From assembly GCF_025961225.1 (NCBI RefSeq), contig NZ_JAOQNG010000001.1:2514001-2578000 (forward strand): DNA of 64,000 nucleotides, in the 5' to 3' direction. The notes under the pieces are model-generated. The model was not told where the DNA came from. It saw only the letters and a program-made list of their open reading frames with translations, and did no database searches. Position numbers and translations under genes: made by a program. Positions 17,327 through 26,676 of this stretch are shown here, in pieces. Origin of the DNA: Azospirillum canadense. Its GTDB lineage: Bacteria > Pseudomonadota > Alphaproteobacteria > Azospirillales > Azospirillaceae. Positions within the stretch are counted from its first letter, which is position 1. Every line of letters begins with the position of its first letter.

Positions 17327-17863
17327 ATGAACGCGTTGAACGGCCTTCTGTCCGCCTTCGGGCGCGAGGACCTGGAACGGCTGCACCATCTGCGGCAACG
17401 CCGGCGTGCGGCGCGCGCGGCGACGGCCGGCCAACGCACCACTGGCCAAGTGGTCGCCGACGGGGTCGCCACACTGGTCGGCTCCTGGCACTTCATCATC
17501 GGCCAGTCGGTGCTGCTCGGCCTGTGGATCAGCGCCAACGTGCTGGGCTGGGTGGGCGCCTGGGACCCCTACCCCTTCATCCTGCTGAACCTTGTCCTGT
17601 CCTTCCAGGCGGCCTACACCGCCCCCATCATCATGATGAGCCAGAACCGCCAGGCCGACATCGACCGGGAACGGGCGAAGCAGGATTACGACGTGAACCT
17701 GAAGGCGGAACTGGAGATCGAGCTGCTGCACCAGAAGATCGACCTGCTGCGCGAGCAGGAGATCGCCCGCCTGACCCGCATGGTGGAGGACTTGACCAAC
17801 GCGCTGGCCGCGGTCAAGAACGCACCGCCCGCTCCCCTGCCTCCCCCAGACGCCGCCCGATGA
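17327..17863 (+). CDS. DUF1003 membrane protein
   Basis: A 178-residue protein with the DUF1003 core: GSWHFIIGQSVLLGLWISAN, a second helix, then LLNLVLSFQAAYTAPIIMMSQNRQ. A charged coiled coil follows (residues about 120-165). The family is uncharacterised; the conserved MSQNRQ and Asp/Arg cluster on the cytoplasmic side are present. The stop overlaps the ATG of hrpB by four bases (ATGA), so the two genes are likely translated together. Confidence 0.92.
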   Translation: MNALNGLLSAFGREDLERLHHLRQRRRAARAATAGQRTTGQVVADGVATLVGSWHFIIGQSVLLGLWISANVLGWVGAWDPYPFILLNLVLSFQAAYTAPIIMMSQNRQADIDRERAKQDYDVNLKAELEIELLHQKIDLLREQEIARLTRMVEDLTNALAAVKNAPPAPLPPPDAAR

Positions 17864-20415
17864 GCTTTCCTCCCCTTCCCATCGATCCCGTCCTGCCCGA
17901 CCTGCTGGCGGCCTTGGCCGAGCGCGACGTCGCCGTGCTCCAGGCTCCGCCCGGCGCCGGCAAGACAACGCGCGTGCCGTTGGCGCTGCTCGACCAGCCC
18001 TGGCTGAAGGGGCGCAAGGTCATCGTGCTGGAGCCACGCCGGCTGGCCGCCCGCGCCGCCGCGCGGCGGATGGCCGCCATGCTGGGGGAGGCGGTGGGCG
18101 AGACGGTCGGCTACCGCGTCCGCCTGGACACCAAGGCGGGGCCGAAAACCCGCATCGAGGTGGTGACCGACGGCCTGTTCCTCCGCCAGCTTCAGGAAGA
18201 CGCGGAGCTGCCGACGGTGGGGGCCGTGCTGTTCGACGAGTTCCACGAGCGCGGCATCGACAGCGATCTGGCCCTGGCCCTGGTGCAGGAGGCGCGCGGG
18301 GCGCTGCGCGACGACCTGCGGCTGGTGGTCATGTCGGCGACACTGGACGGTGCGCCGGTGGCGGCGCTTCTCGCCGATGAGTTGGGCGATGCGCCGATGG
18401 TGACCAGCGAGGGCCGCGCCTTCCCGGTCGAAACGCGGCACCTCGACGCGCCCACCGCCGGCACCCGCATTGAGGACGCGGTCGCCGCCACGGTCCGCCG
18501 CGCGCTGCGCGAGGAGAGCGGCAACGCGCTGGTCTTCCTGCCGGGCGCGGGGGAGATCCGCCGCGTGCAGACCCTGCTGGAGGGCGCCGACCTCGGCCCC
18601 GGAACGATCATCGCGCCGCTCTACGGCGACCTGACGGCCGACGCGCAGGACCGCGCCATCGCGCCGAGCCCGCCGGGCACCCGCAAGGTCGTGCTGGCCA
18701 CCCCCATCGCCGAGACCAGCCTGACCATCGAGGGCATTCGCATCGTTGTGGACGGCGGGCTGATGCGCGTGCCGCGCTTCGACCCGCGCAGCGGCATGAC
18801 GCGGCTGGTCACCGCCAAGGTTTCCCAGGCCTCGGCCGAGCAGCGGCGCGGCCGCGCCGGCCGCCTGGAGCCCGGCGTCTGCTACCGCCTGTGGCCGGAG
18901 GCCACCCACAAGGCGCTGGCCGCCTTCACGGCGCCGGAGATCCTGGAGGCCGACCTCGCCCCGCTGGCGCTGGAACTGGCGGTGTGGGGCGTGGCGGACC
19001 CGGCGACGCTGGCTTGGCTGGACCCGCCGCCAGCCGCCTCGATGGCGCAGGCGCGGGAGCTGCTGCGCGAGTTGGGGGCGCTGCGGGACGACGGCGCGAT
19101 CACACCGCACGGGCGCCGCATGGCCGGCTTCGGCGTGCACCCGCGCTTGGCCCATATGATGCTGAAGGGCAAGGAGCTGGGGCTCGGCGGACTCGCCTGC
19201 GAGGTGGCGGCACTGGTGGGGGAGCGCGACATCGTCCGGGCGCAGCCGGGGTTCCGCGACGCCGACCTGCGGCTGCGCGTTGAGCTTCTGCGCGGGCTGG
19301 ACGACGAGGGACGGCTGCGCGGCGCCGGGCGCGGGCTGACGGTGGAGCGCGGCGGGGCGCAGCAGGCGCTGAAGCAGGCACGGCAGTGGAAACGGCAGCT
19401 GGGCGCGAAGGACGGCGGCGGCGATTTGGGCGCGACCGGGCTGCTGGTCGCGCTGGCCTACCCGGACCGCATCGGCCAGCGCCGGCCGGGCGGCAACAAC
19501 GCCGGCGGCGCGGCGGCGCAGTATCGCCTGTCCAACGGCCGCGGCGCCTACTTCCAGGACGCCGAGCCGCTGTCCGCGCAGGACTGGCTGGCTGTCGCCG
19601 ACCTGGATGGCGCTGCGCGCGAGTCCCGCGTCTTCCTGGCCGCCCCGGTGACGCTGGCCGAGTTGGAGGAAACCTTCGCGGAGCACATCCGCACCGAGAC
19701 CCTGGTGACCTGGGACGGGCGGGAGCAGGTGGTGCTGGCGCGCCGCCGCCGCATGCTGTTCGCCCTGGTGCTGAAGGACGAGCGGCTGTCCAACCCGCCC
19801 GCCGAAGCCATGGCCGGCGCCATGCTGGAGGGTATCCGGGAGATGGGGCTGACCGCCCTGCCGTGGAACGACGAGCTGCGCAAGTGGCAGTCCCGCGTCC
19901 AGTTCCTGCGCCGCATGGAGGGGGAGGAGTGGCCCAACATTTCCGACGCCGCGCTGCTCGCCACGCTGGAGGACTGGCTGGCCCCCTTCCTCAACGGGGC
20001 GTCGCGCCGCGCACATCTGGACCGGGTGGAACTGGGGAACGCGCTCCGCGGCCTGCTGCCCTGGGCCATGCAGCAGCGGCTGGACAAGGAGGCGCCGACC
20101 CATGTGGAGGTGCCCAGCGGGTCGCGCGTGCCCATCGACTACGCGGCGGACGAGCCGGTGCTGGCCGTACGGCTGCAGGAGATGTTCGGGCTGGCCGAGA
20201 CCCCGCGCATCGCCGGCGGGCGCGTCGCCCTGCTGTTGCACCTGCTGTCCCCGGCGCGCCGCCCGGTGCAGGTGACCCGCGACCTCGCCAGCTTCTGGGC
20301 CAACGCCTACAAGGCGGTAAAGGCGGACCTGAAGGGCCAGTACCCCAAGCATTACTGGCCCGACAACCCGCTGGAAGCGGAGCCGACGGCGCGGGCGAAG
20401 CCACGGGGGCGGTGA
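17860..20415 (+). CDS. hrpB: ATP-dependent helicase HrpB
   Basis: A DEAH-type RNA helicase of 851 residues, a normal length for HrpB. Motif I is QAPPGAGKTTRVPLALL, motif II FDEFHERGIDSD (DEFH), motif III VVMSATLDGAPV and motif VI EQRRGRAGRLEPGVCYRLW. The C-terminal HrpB-specific domain is present (LSNGRGAYF, then LPWAMQQRLDKEAPTHVEVP). The substrate RNA in this group is unknown. The gene overlaps the DUF1003 gene and is followed after 28 nt by a LOG-family gene. Confidence 0.96.
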   Translation: MSFPPLPIDPVLPDLLAALAERDVAVLQAPPGAGKTTRVPLALLDQPWLKGRKVIVLEPRRLAARAAARRMAAMLGEAVGETVGYRVRLDTKAGPKTRIEVVTDGLFLRQLQEDAELPTVGAVLFDEFHERGIDSDLALALVQEARGALRDDLRLVVMSATLDGAPVAALLADELGDAPMVTSEGRAFPVETRHLDAPTAGTRIEDAVAATVRRALREESGNALVFLPGAGEIRRVQTLLEGADLGPGTIIAPLYGDLTADAQDRAIAPSPPGTRKVVLATPIAETSLTIEGIRIVVDGGLMRVPRFDPRSGMTRLVTAKVSQASAEQRRGRAGRLEPGVCYRLWPEATHKALAAFTAPEILEADLAPLALELAVWGVADPATLAWLDPPPAASMAQARELLRELGALRDDGAITPHGRRMAGFGVHPRLAHMMLKGKELGLGGLACEVAALVGERDIVRAQPGFRDADLRLRVELLRGLDDEGRLRGAGRGLTVERGGAQQALKQARQWKRQLGAKDGGGDLGATGLLVALAYPDRIGQRRPGGNNAGGAAAQYRLSNGRGAYFQDAEPLSAQDWLAVADLDGAARESRVFLAAPVTLAELEETFAEHIRTETLVTWDGREQVVLARRRRMLFALVLKDERLSNPPAEAMAGAMLEGIREMGLTALPWNDELRKWQSRVQFLRRMEGEEWPNISDAALLATLEDWLAPFLNGASRRAHLDRVELGNALRGLLPWAMQQRLDKEAPTHVEVPSGSRVPIDYAADEPVLAVRLQEMFGLAETPRIAGGRVALLLHLLSPARRPVQVTRDLASFWANAYKAVKADLKGQYPKHYWPDNPLEAEPTARAKPRGR

Positions 20416-20443
20416 GTGCCCAACGCAGCAGCAGGAGCAACGC

Positions 20444-20974
20444 ATGGGGATCATCGGGGTCATGGGATCGGGGAAGGACGAGTGGGAGGCCTTCGCCACG
20501 CCGCTCGGCGCCTGGATCGCGGAGAACGGGCACGACCTGCTGACCGGCGGGGGCAACGGAGTGATGCTCGCCGCGGCGCGGGCCTTTTCCGGGACGGCCG
20601 GACGCCGGGGCCGGTCGATCGGGGTGCTGCCGTCGGAGCCCGACCCGGTCCGCGGCTTCGTGCCGCTGCCCGGCTACCCCAACCCCTTCATCGACCTGAC
20701 CATCCTGACGCCGTTCCAAAGGAAGGCGCCCGACGCGTCACCAGAGGCGCTGAGCCGCAACCACGTCAACATCCTGACCGCCCAAGTGATCGTCGCGCTG
20801 CCCGGCCGGCACGGGACGCTGGACGAGGTGCGGCTGGCGCTGGCCTTCGGCAAGCCGATCATCGGCTTTGGGCCGGACCTTGAATTCCGCGACATGCCCG
20901 CCGAATTGCGAACAACCGGCGACTTTGCCGCAGTTGCGGCGTTCATCACAGACGCGCTGTCGCGCCCCGGATGA
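20444..20974 (+). CDS. LOG/SLOG family nucleotide-binding protein
   Basis: A 176-residue Rossmann-fold protein of the LOG-like (TIGR00725-like) group. Motifs are GIIGVMGSG at the start, LLTGGGNGVMLAAARA and the late LPGRHGTLDEVRLALAFGKP, equivalent to PGGxGTxxE. LOG enzymes release cytokinin bases, and other members bind nucleotides or molybdopterin; this variant cannot be assigned. It starts 28 nt after hrpB and lies before the cyclase gene. The sequence shows no sign of degradation. Confidence 0.85.
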   Translation: MGIIGVMGSGKDEWEAFATPLGAWIAENGHDLLTGGGNGVMLAAARAFSGTAGRRGRSIGVLPSEPDPVRGFVPLPGYPNPFIDLTILTPFQRKAPDASPEALSRNHVNILTAQVIVALPGRHGTLDEVRLALAFGKPIIGFGPDLEFRDMPAELRTTGDFAAVAAFITDALSRPG

Positions 20975-21012
20975 CGTCTGGGCCGCCGGTCCGTTGCGCA
21001 AGGAAAACGAGC

Positions 21013-22248
21013 ATGGATGCACACCGGATTCTCGACCTCAGCCGCTGGATCACCGACGCCGGGCTCCAGGGGCTGCCGGCGACGGAGCTGGTCGGCGGTT
21101 TCTGCGAACGGCTGGTCGAGGCGGGCGTCCCGCTGACCCGGACGGTGATCGGCGCTGACACGCTGCACCCGACCATCGCCGGCCACGTCGTCACCTGGGA
21201 CAGCACCGGGCGCAACGCCGCCGAGGTGCGCCAGACCGACTACGGCACCACCGCCGACCCGGCGATGGAGGAGAAGTGGCTGCGCAGCCCCTTCCACCGC
21301 CTCTACACCACCGGCGAGATCATGCTGCGCCGCCGCTTGGTCGACGGCTGCGAGGCGGGCGAGTTCCCGGTGGTGGACGAGCTGCACGCGCAGGGGGCCA
21401 CCGACTACATGGCCATCGTCAACCGCCTGGGCCCCGACGCCGCCATCGGTGAGATGGACTGCATCTTCTCGTCCTGGGTGACCCACCACGCGGACGGCTT
21501 CAGCGACGTGCAGCAGGACGCCCTGCTGACGCTGGCCGGCACGCTGGCGCTGGCGCTGCGCGGCCACGCGGTGGCGCGCATCGCCAACACGCTGGTGGAA
21601 ACCTACCTTGGCCGCGACGCCGGCCACCGCGTGCTGCGCGGCCACATCCGCCGGGGCATCGCCGAGAAGCTGGATGCCGTGCTGTGGTTCAGCGACTTGC
21701 AGGGCTTCACCCGCATCACCGACACCGCCCCGCCGGAGACCATTCTGCCCCTGCTGAACGACTATGCGGAGCTTTTGGTGACGGCCATCCACCAGCACGG
21801 CGGGCAGGTGCTGAAGTTCATGGGGGACGGCATCCTGGCGGTCTTCGACCGCAACAGCGCCGAGGACGCCTGCCGCGCCGCCCTGGACGCCGCGGAAGAG
21901 GCGCGGGAGCGCTGCAAGGAGCTGAACGCCCGCCGCGCCGCGGAAGGGATGCCGGTGACGCGCTTCTACCTGGGCCTGCATCAGGGCAAGGTGTTCTACG
22001 GCAACATCGGCGGGGTGGACCGGTTGGACTTCACCGTCGTCGGCCCCGCGGTGAACGAGGCCAGCCGCATCGCCGCCATGTGCCGGTCGCTGGACCAGGA
22101 CCTGCTGCTGTCCTCCGCCTTCGTGCAGTCCGCCCCGGAATGCCGCGAACGCCTGATCTCCATCGGCCGCTACCTGCTGCGCGGCGTCGGTCGCCCGCAG
22201 GAGCTGTACACGTTGGACCCGGAGGTCACGCCACCGCAAAGTCCCTGA
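21013..22248 (+). CDS. Class III adenylate/guanylate cyclase
   Basis: A soluble 411-residue protein. The C-terminal cyclase domain (about 215-390) has the first metal Asp in LWFSDLQGFTRI, the second in LKFMGDGILAVF, and the transition-state Asn/Arg segment TVVGPAVNEASRIAAMC. The N-terminal 200 residues form a GAF-like sensory region without membrane helices. It makes cyclic AMP or GMP. Two Crp-type palindromes occur elsewhere in the window, but a link is conjecture. Its last 23 nt overlap the end of the converging amrS gene. Confidence 0.92.
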   Translation: MDAHRILDLSRWITDAGLQGLPATELVGGFCERLVEAGVPLTRTVIGADTLHPTIAGHVVTWDSTGRNAAEVRQTDYGTTADPAMEEKWLRSPFHRLYTTGEIMLRRRLVDGCEAGEFPVVDELHAQGATDYMAIVNRLGPDAAIGEMDCIFSSWVTHHADGFSDVQQDALLTLAGTLALALRGHAVARIANTLVETYLGRDAGHRVLRGHIRRGIAEKLDAVLWFSDLQGFTRITDTAPPETILPLLNDYAELLVTAIHQHGGQVLKFMGDGILAVFDRNSAEDACRAALDAAEEARERCKELNARRAAEGMPVTRFYLGLHQGKVFYGNIGGVDRLDFTVVGPAVNEASRIAAMCRSLDQDLLLSSAFVQSAPECRERLISIGRYLLRGVGRPQELYTLDPEVTPPQSP

Positions 22249-23311
22249 GGCGCACCGGCATGCGCCGGGCGCCCCACTGGCCGGGCGCGGCCTCGAACAC
22301 CCCCGGAAGCTGCGTCCCACAGCCGGTGCAGGCGCCCTCGTCGTCCAGGCCCCAGGCGCTGAGCGTGTAGCCGCTGCGGCCGATCAGCACCTCCCCGCAG
22401 CTGGAGCAGCGGGTGCTGGAGTGGTCGAGGTCGGCGACGTTGCCGACATAGACGTGGTGCAGGCTGTTCGCCTTGGCGATGGTCCAGGCGCGGAGCAGCG
22501 TGGCGTGCGGGGTCCAGCCCTTGTCGCGCATCTTGTAGTCGGGGTGGAAGGCCGTGAAGTGGATCGGCACGTTGGACCCCAAATTCTCGCGGATCCAGCC
22601 GGTCATGGCGTGCAGTTCCGCGTCGCTGTCGTTCTCGCCGGGGATCAGCAGCGTGGTGATCTCGAACCAGACGCTGGTCTCGTGTTTCAGGTACTTCAGC
22701 GTGTCGAGCACCGGGGCGAGGTGGCTGCCGGTGACCTTGTGGTAGAAGTCCTCCGTGAAGGCCTTCAGGTCCACGTTGGCGGCGTCCATGTGGCTGTAGA
22801 ACTCGGCGCGCGGTTCGGCGCAGATGTAGCCGGCGGTGACCGCCACGTTCTTCACCCCCTGCTCGTGGCAGGCCTGCGCCACGTCCACCGCGTATTCCAG
22901 GAAGATGACCGGGTCGTTGTAGGTGTAGGCGACGGAGCGGCAGCCCGTCTCCTTCGCGGCGCGCGCGATGGTTTCGGGCGCGGCGCTGTCGGCCAGCGTG
23001 TCGAACTCCCGGGATTTGGAGATGTCCCAGTTCTGGCAGAACTTGCAGGTCAGGTTGCAGCCCGCCGTGCCGAAAGACAGTACCGGCGTGCCGGGCAGGA
23101 AATGGTTCAGCGGCTTCTTCTCGATGGGGTCGACGCAGAAGCCGGAGGAGCGGCCGTAGGTGGTCAGCACGATCTGGTCGCCCTGGCGCTGGCGCACGAA
23201 GCAGAGCGCCTGCTGGCCGTCGGACAGCTTGCAGTGGCGTGGGCAAAGGTCGCATTGCAGGCGGCCGTCGTCCAGCCGGTGCCAATAACGGGCGGGGACG
23301 ATGTTGGACAT
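22226..23311 (-). CDS. amrS: AmmeMemoRadiSam system radical SAM enzyme
   Basis: A 361-residue radical SAM enzyme with the cluster motif CNLTCKFCQNWD (about residue 85). It also has an N-terminal Cys group (CDLCPRHC) and a C-terminal CSSCG...CTGCG zinc-ribbon-like site. This matches AmrS, which always travels with AmrA (AMMECR1) and AmrB (Memo) proteins. The fused amrB-amrA gene lies divergently 185 nt away. The reaction of the system is unknown. The end overlaps that of the cyclase gene. Confidence 0.94.
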   Translation of the reverse strand: MSNIVPARYWHRLDDGRLQCDLCPRHCKLSDGQQALCFVRQRQGDQIVLTTYGRSSGFCVDPIEKKPLNHFLPGTPVLSFGTAGCNLTCKFCQNWDISKSREFDTLADSAAPETIARAAKETGCRSVAYTYNDPVIFLEYAVDVAQACHEQGVKNVAVTAGYICAEPRAEFYSHMDAANVDLKAFTEDFYHKVTGSHLAPVLDTLKYLKHETSVWFEITTLLIPGENDSDAELHAMTGWIRENLGSNVPIHFTAFHPDYKMRDKGWTPHATLLRAWTIAKANSLHHVYVGNVADLDHSSTRCSSCGEVLIGRSGYTLSAWGLDDEGACTGCGTQLPGVFEAAPGQWGARRMPVRLRDFAVA

Positions 23312-23496
23312 GCGCTGTTCTCAACAGTATGGGCGGACCGCACGGCAAAGAGAAGCCCCAACGTTCTACCGGGGTCCCGCTTGTCAATGATCGGACGGTG
23401 TTCCTACATGTGGGGGACGTCGCCCGGTCCGGCAAAGCCTTTCCCGGGCTCTTATCCTTTCGATGGCCCTTTCGACATTCTGCGAGGCTGGGATCA

Positions 23497-24852
23497 ATGA
23501 ACCTGCGCGCTCCGGCCGTGGCGGGGGCCTTCTATCCCGCCAACCCCGCCGCCCTCGACCGCATGGTCGCCGGCCTCATTGAGGATGCCCATACGGAACG
23601 GCTGCCGGCAAAGGCGATCATCGCCCCGCACGCCGGCTATGTCTATTCCGGCCCGATCGCCGGCACCGCCTACGCCGGCGTGGCGCATCTGGGCGGGCGG
23701 ATCACCCGCGTCCTGTTGCTGGGGCCGGCGCACCGCTACGGCTTCCGCGGCATCGCCTACCCGTCGGCGGACGCACTGGAGACGCCGCTCGGCGCCGTGC
23801 CGGTGGACCGGGAGGCCATCGCGGCGATCCGCGACCTGCCCGACGTGCAGCGGATCGACCGCGCCTTCGATGGGGAGCATTCGCTGGAGGTGCACCTGCC
23901 CTTCATCCAGCGCCTGTTCCCAGAGGCCTCCGTCGTGCCGCTGGTGGTCGGCCACGTCGACCCGGCGCGGGTGGACGCGGTGCTGCAACGGCTGTGGGGC
24001 GGGCCGGAGACGCTGATCGTCATAAGCTCCGACCTCAGCCACTTCCACGACCACTCCACCGCGCACCGGCTGGACCTGGAGACCTCCCAGGCCATCGAGG
24101 CGGCGGACATCGAGCGGCTGTCCGGCGACCGCGCCTGCGGCTACCTGCCGGTCGCGGGGCTGCTGATGCGCGCCCGCGCGCTGGACCTGCGCGTCACCAC
24201 ACGCGACCTGCGCAATTCCGGCGACACGGCCGGCGACCGCGACCGGGTGGTCGGCTACGGCGCCTACAGCATTGAGCCGGCGACCGCGGCCCACCTGTCC
24301 GACGCCCATCGGGAACTTCTGCTGCAGGCCGCGCGCCGCGCGCTGGCCCACGCGGTGAAGACTGGTCGCGCCCCGCCGGTGCGGCCGGAGGACTTCCCCA
24401 TGCCGCTGCGCGCCATCCGCCGCACCTTCGTTACCCTGACCATCGACGGGGAGTTGCGCGGCTGCATCGGCACGACCCAGGCGAGCCGCCCGCTGGTCGA
24501 GGACGTGGTGGACAACGCGGTGCGGTCGGCGATGCAGGACCCGCGCTTCGGCCCGCTGACCGCGGCGGAACTGCCGCGCGTGGACATCGCCGTGTCGATC
24601 CTGAGCCACGACCGCCCCCTGCCCTTCCGCGACGAGGAGGACCTGATCGCCAAGCTGCGGCCCGGAGTCGACGGGCTGATCCTGCGCGCCGGGCGCGACG
24701 GCGCCCTGTTCCTGCCCAAGGTCTGGGACATGCTACCCGACCGGCGTCAGTTCGTCGCCCAGTTGAAGCGCAAGGCCGGCTGGGCGCCCGACCGCCCGGT
24801 ACCGGGCCTGGAAGCGACCGTCTTCGGCGCGGAGACCTTCGGGAAGGAGTGA
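23497..24852 (+). CDS. Fused AmrB-AmrA protein of the AmmeMemoRadiSam system
   Basis: A 451-residue two-domain protein. Residues 1-260 are the Memo/AmrB domain, related to extradiol dioxygenases, with IIAPHAGYVYSGPIAGTAYA and SSDLSHFHDHSTAHRLD carrying the expected metal-type His residues. Residues 275-451 are the AMMECR1/AmrA domain, with the invariant LRGCIGT motif and LPKVWDMLP. Fusion of B and A is one of the known arrangements and supports a physical complex. ATG 23497 starts at the conserved RAPAVAGAFYP segment. The gene is divergent from amrS and is followed by a large palindromic repeat. Confidence 0.94.
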   Translation: MNLRAPAVAGAFYPANPAALDRMVAGLIEDAHTERLPAKAIIAPHAGYVYSGPIAGTAYAGVAHLGGRITRVLLLGPAHRYGFRGIAYPSADALETPLGAVPVDREAIAAIRDLPDVQRIDRAFDGEHSLEVHLPFIQRLFPEASVVPLVVGHVDPARVDAVLQRLWGGPETLIVISSDLSHFHDHSTAHRLDLETSQAIEAADIERLSGDRACGYLPVAGLLMRARALDLRVTTRDLRNSGDTAGDRDRVVGYGAYSIEPATAAHLSDAHRELLLQAARRALAHAVKTGRAPPVRPEDFPMPLRAIRRTFVTLTIDGELRGCIGTTQASRPLVEDVVDNAVRSAMQDPRFGPLTAAELPRVDIAVSILSHDRPLPFRDEEDLIAKLRPGVDGLILRAGRDGALFLPKVWDMLPDRRQFVAQLKRKAGWAPDRPVPGLEATVFGAETFGKE

Positions 24853-24860
24853 CGTGCGGG

Positions 24861-25040
24861 TTGCCCCCACCCTAACCCTCCCCCGCTGGGCGGGAGAGGG
24901 AACTCCGCCAGCTTCGCAAAGGAGCCCTCCCCTGCGCAGCTCTCGCGCAAACCAAAGGTTTGCGCTGACGCGGCAGGCGGACCTTCGGTCCGCCGAGAGC
25001 GGGGGAGGGAGGGACCCACGAAGTGGGAGGGTGGGGGCAA
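24861..25040. repeat. Palindromic repeat of the CCCACCCTAACCCTCCCCC family carrying the 62-nt module
   Basis: The ends are TTGCCCCCACCCTAACCC and GGGAGGGTGGGGGCAA. The inner 62-nt module spans 24939-25000 and directly abuts GGGGGAGGG. The element fills the spacer between the converging amrBA and spoVR genes. Sister elements are at 16515 (without module), 47137 and 55962. Confidence 0.88.
24939..25000 (+). repeat. 62-nt two-hairpin module, copy 1
   Basis: The order is GCTCTC, hairpin 1 (GCGCAAACC-AAA-GGTTTGCGC), the spacer TGACGCGGCA, hairpin 2 (GGCGGACC-TTC-GGTCCGCC), GAGAGC. The ends form a terminal inverted repeat. Copies of exactly the same length are at 32358, 47160 (reverse) and 55985 (reverse). 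Confidence 0.88.
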
Positions 25041-25047
25041 CAGGCCG

Positions 25048-26604
25048 TTACGCCCCCATGCCGCTCGGCGCGGTGACGGCGTGTTCCTTCAGGATGGCCT
25101 CCGACACGGCCGAAACCTCGACCAACTGCACTTCATAGCCCCAGAGGTTGGCGATGTGGCGCAGCACGGCCTTGGCGTCGCTCTCGTCCAGCAGGACGCC
25201 GTTGGTGACGCGGTGGTGCAGGATCAGCTTGCGGTCGCCGGCCAAGTCCACGTCGACGATCTGGATGTCCGGCTCCAGGAAAGCCAGATCGTACTGGCGC
25301 GCCAGCATCTTGCGGATCTGGCGGTAGCCGCGCTCGTTGTGGATGTTCTCCACGAGCAGATACGGGTCCTCCGCGTCGTCGCGCACGCTGAACATCTTGA
25401 ATTTCCGGATCAGGTGCGGGCTGAGGAACTGGAGCACGAAGCTCTCGTCGCGGTAGTTGGCCCAGGCGTCGCGCAACGCCGCCATGCCGTCGCCGCGGCC
25501 GGCGAGATCGGGGAACCAGTAGCGGTCCTCTTCCGTCGGGTTCTCGGCGATGCGTTGGATGTCCTGCATCATCGCGAAGCCCAGCGCATACGGGTTGATG
25601 CCCGAGAAGCGCTGGTCGTCGAACTCCGGCTGGAAGACGACCGAGGTGTGGGAGTGTAGGAACTCCAGCATCGCGCCTTCGCTGATCAACCCCTTGTCAT
25701 GAAGCGTGTTCATGATGGTGTAGTGGGTGTAGGTCGCACACCCCTCGTTCATCAGCTTGGTCTGCTTCTGTGGGTAGAAATACTGCGCGATGTGGCGGAC
25801 GATGCGGAGAAGCTCGCGCTGCCAATGGTCCAGCCGCGGGGCTTTCTTCTCCAGGAAGTAGAGCAAATTCTCCTCCGGCAGGCCGAGCAGCTTCTTGCGC
25901 TCCGACACTGTCTTGGAGGGGCGGGCCCCGCCGGCCGTGGGTTTCGGCACGGTGCGCCACAGGTCGTTGAAGGTCTGCTCCTGGTATTCCTGCCGCTCCC
26001 GCTCGCGCTTCTGCTCCAGCCGCAGGTCGAGGCTGCGCTTCTTCGGGTATTTGTGAACGCCCTGGTTCATCAGCGCGTGGGCGGCGTCCAGCACCCGCTC
26101 CACCGCGTGGTGGCCGTAGCGGTCCTCGCACTGGGCGATGTAGGCCTTGGCGAATTCCAGGTAATCGAGGATGCCCTCGGCGTCCGTCCACTGCTGGAAC
26201 AGCTGGTTGTTCTTGAAGAAATGGTTGTGGCCGAAGGCCGCGTGGGCGATGACCAGCGTCTGCATCGTCATGGTGTTTTCTTCCATGATGTAGCTGATGC
26301 AGGGGCTGGAGTTGATGACGATCTCGTAGGCGAGGCCGCGGTAGCCCTTGCGGTAGAGCATCTCGTCGCGGGCGAAATGCTTGCCGAAGGACCAATGCTT
26401 GTACATCAGCGGCATGCCGATCGAGGAATAGGCGTCGAGCATCTGCTCGGCCGTGATGACCTCGATCTGGTTCGGATAGACGTTGAGGCCCATCTCGTCC
26501 AGCGCGACATGCTCGATGGCGTCGTAGACGCGCTTGATCTTGTCGTAGTCCCAGTCAGCCCCGTCGTAGAGCAGGCTTTCGGGCTTGGTGATCACAGCGG
26601 CCAT
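25048..26604 (-). CDS. spoVR: SpoVR family protein
   Basis: A 518-residue soluble protein of the SpoVR family, with conserved blocks including YPNQIEVITAEQMLDAYSS, the H-rich HAAFGHNHFFKNN, MNEGCATYTHYTI and the PYALGFAMMQDI segment. It lies last in a prkA-yeaH-spoVR order, the standard arrangement in proteobacteria, where the three act together in general stress and nutrient limitation. Its biochemical activity is unknown. The start ATG at 26604 is preceded in the spacer by a strong hairpin repeat, which may set its expression apart from yeaH. Confidence 0.95.
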   Translation of the reverse strand: MAAVITKPESLLYDGADWDYDKIKRVYDAIEHVALDEMGLNVYPNQIEVITAEQMLDAYSSIGMPLMYKHWSFGKHFARDEMLYRKGYRGLAYEIVINSSPCISYIMEENTMTMQTLVIAHAAFGHNHFFKNNQLFQQWTDAEGILDYLEFAKAYIAQCEDRYGHHAVERVLDAAHALMNQGVHKYPKKRSLDLRLEQKRERERQEYQEQTFNDLWRTVPKPTAGGARPSKTVSERKKLLGLPEENLLYFLEKKAPRLDHWQRELLRIVRHIAQYFYPQKQTKLMNEGCATYTHYTIMNTLHDKGLISEGAMLEFLHSHTSVVFQPEFDDQRFSGINPYALGFAMMQDIQRIAENPTEEDRYWFPDLAGRGDGMAALRDAWANYRDESFVLQFLSPHLIRKFKMFSVRDDAEDPYLLVENIHNERGYRQIRKMLARQYDLAFLEPDIQIVDVDLAGDRKLILHHRVTNGVLLDESDAKAVLRHIANLWGYEVQLVEVSAVSEAILKEHAVTAPSGMGA

Positions 26605-26676
26605 TGTCAGCCTCCCACGCTTTCTGCGCGACGATCAGCGGCGCGCGAGCGGTTTGGTTGGAAACTCAAGAAAAAT

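Noticed and set aside
24861..25040. Repeat clusters as a CRISPR array
   Set aside because: The units are palindromic, not evenly spaced direct repeats, and no cas gene is present.
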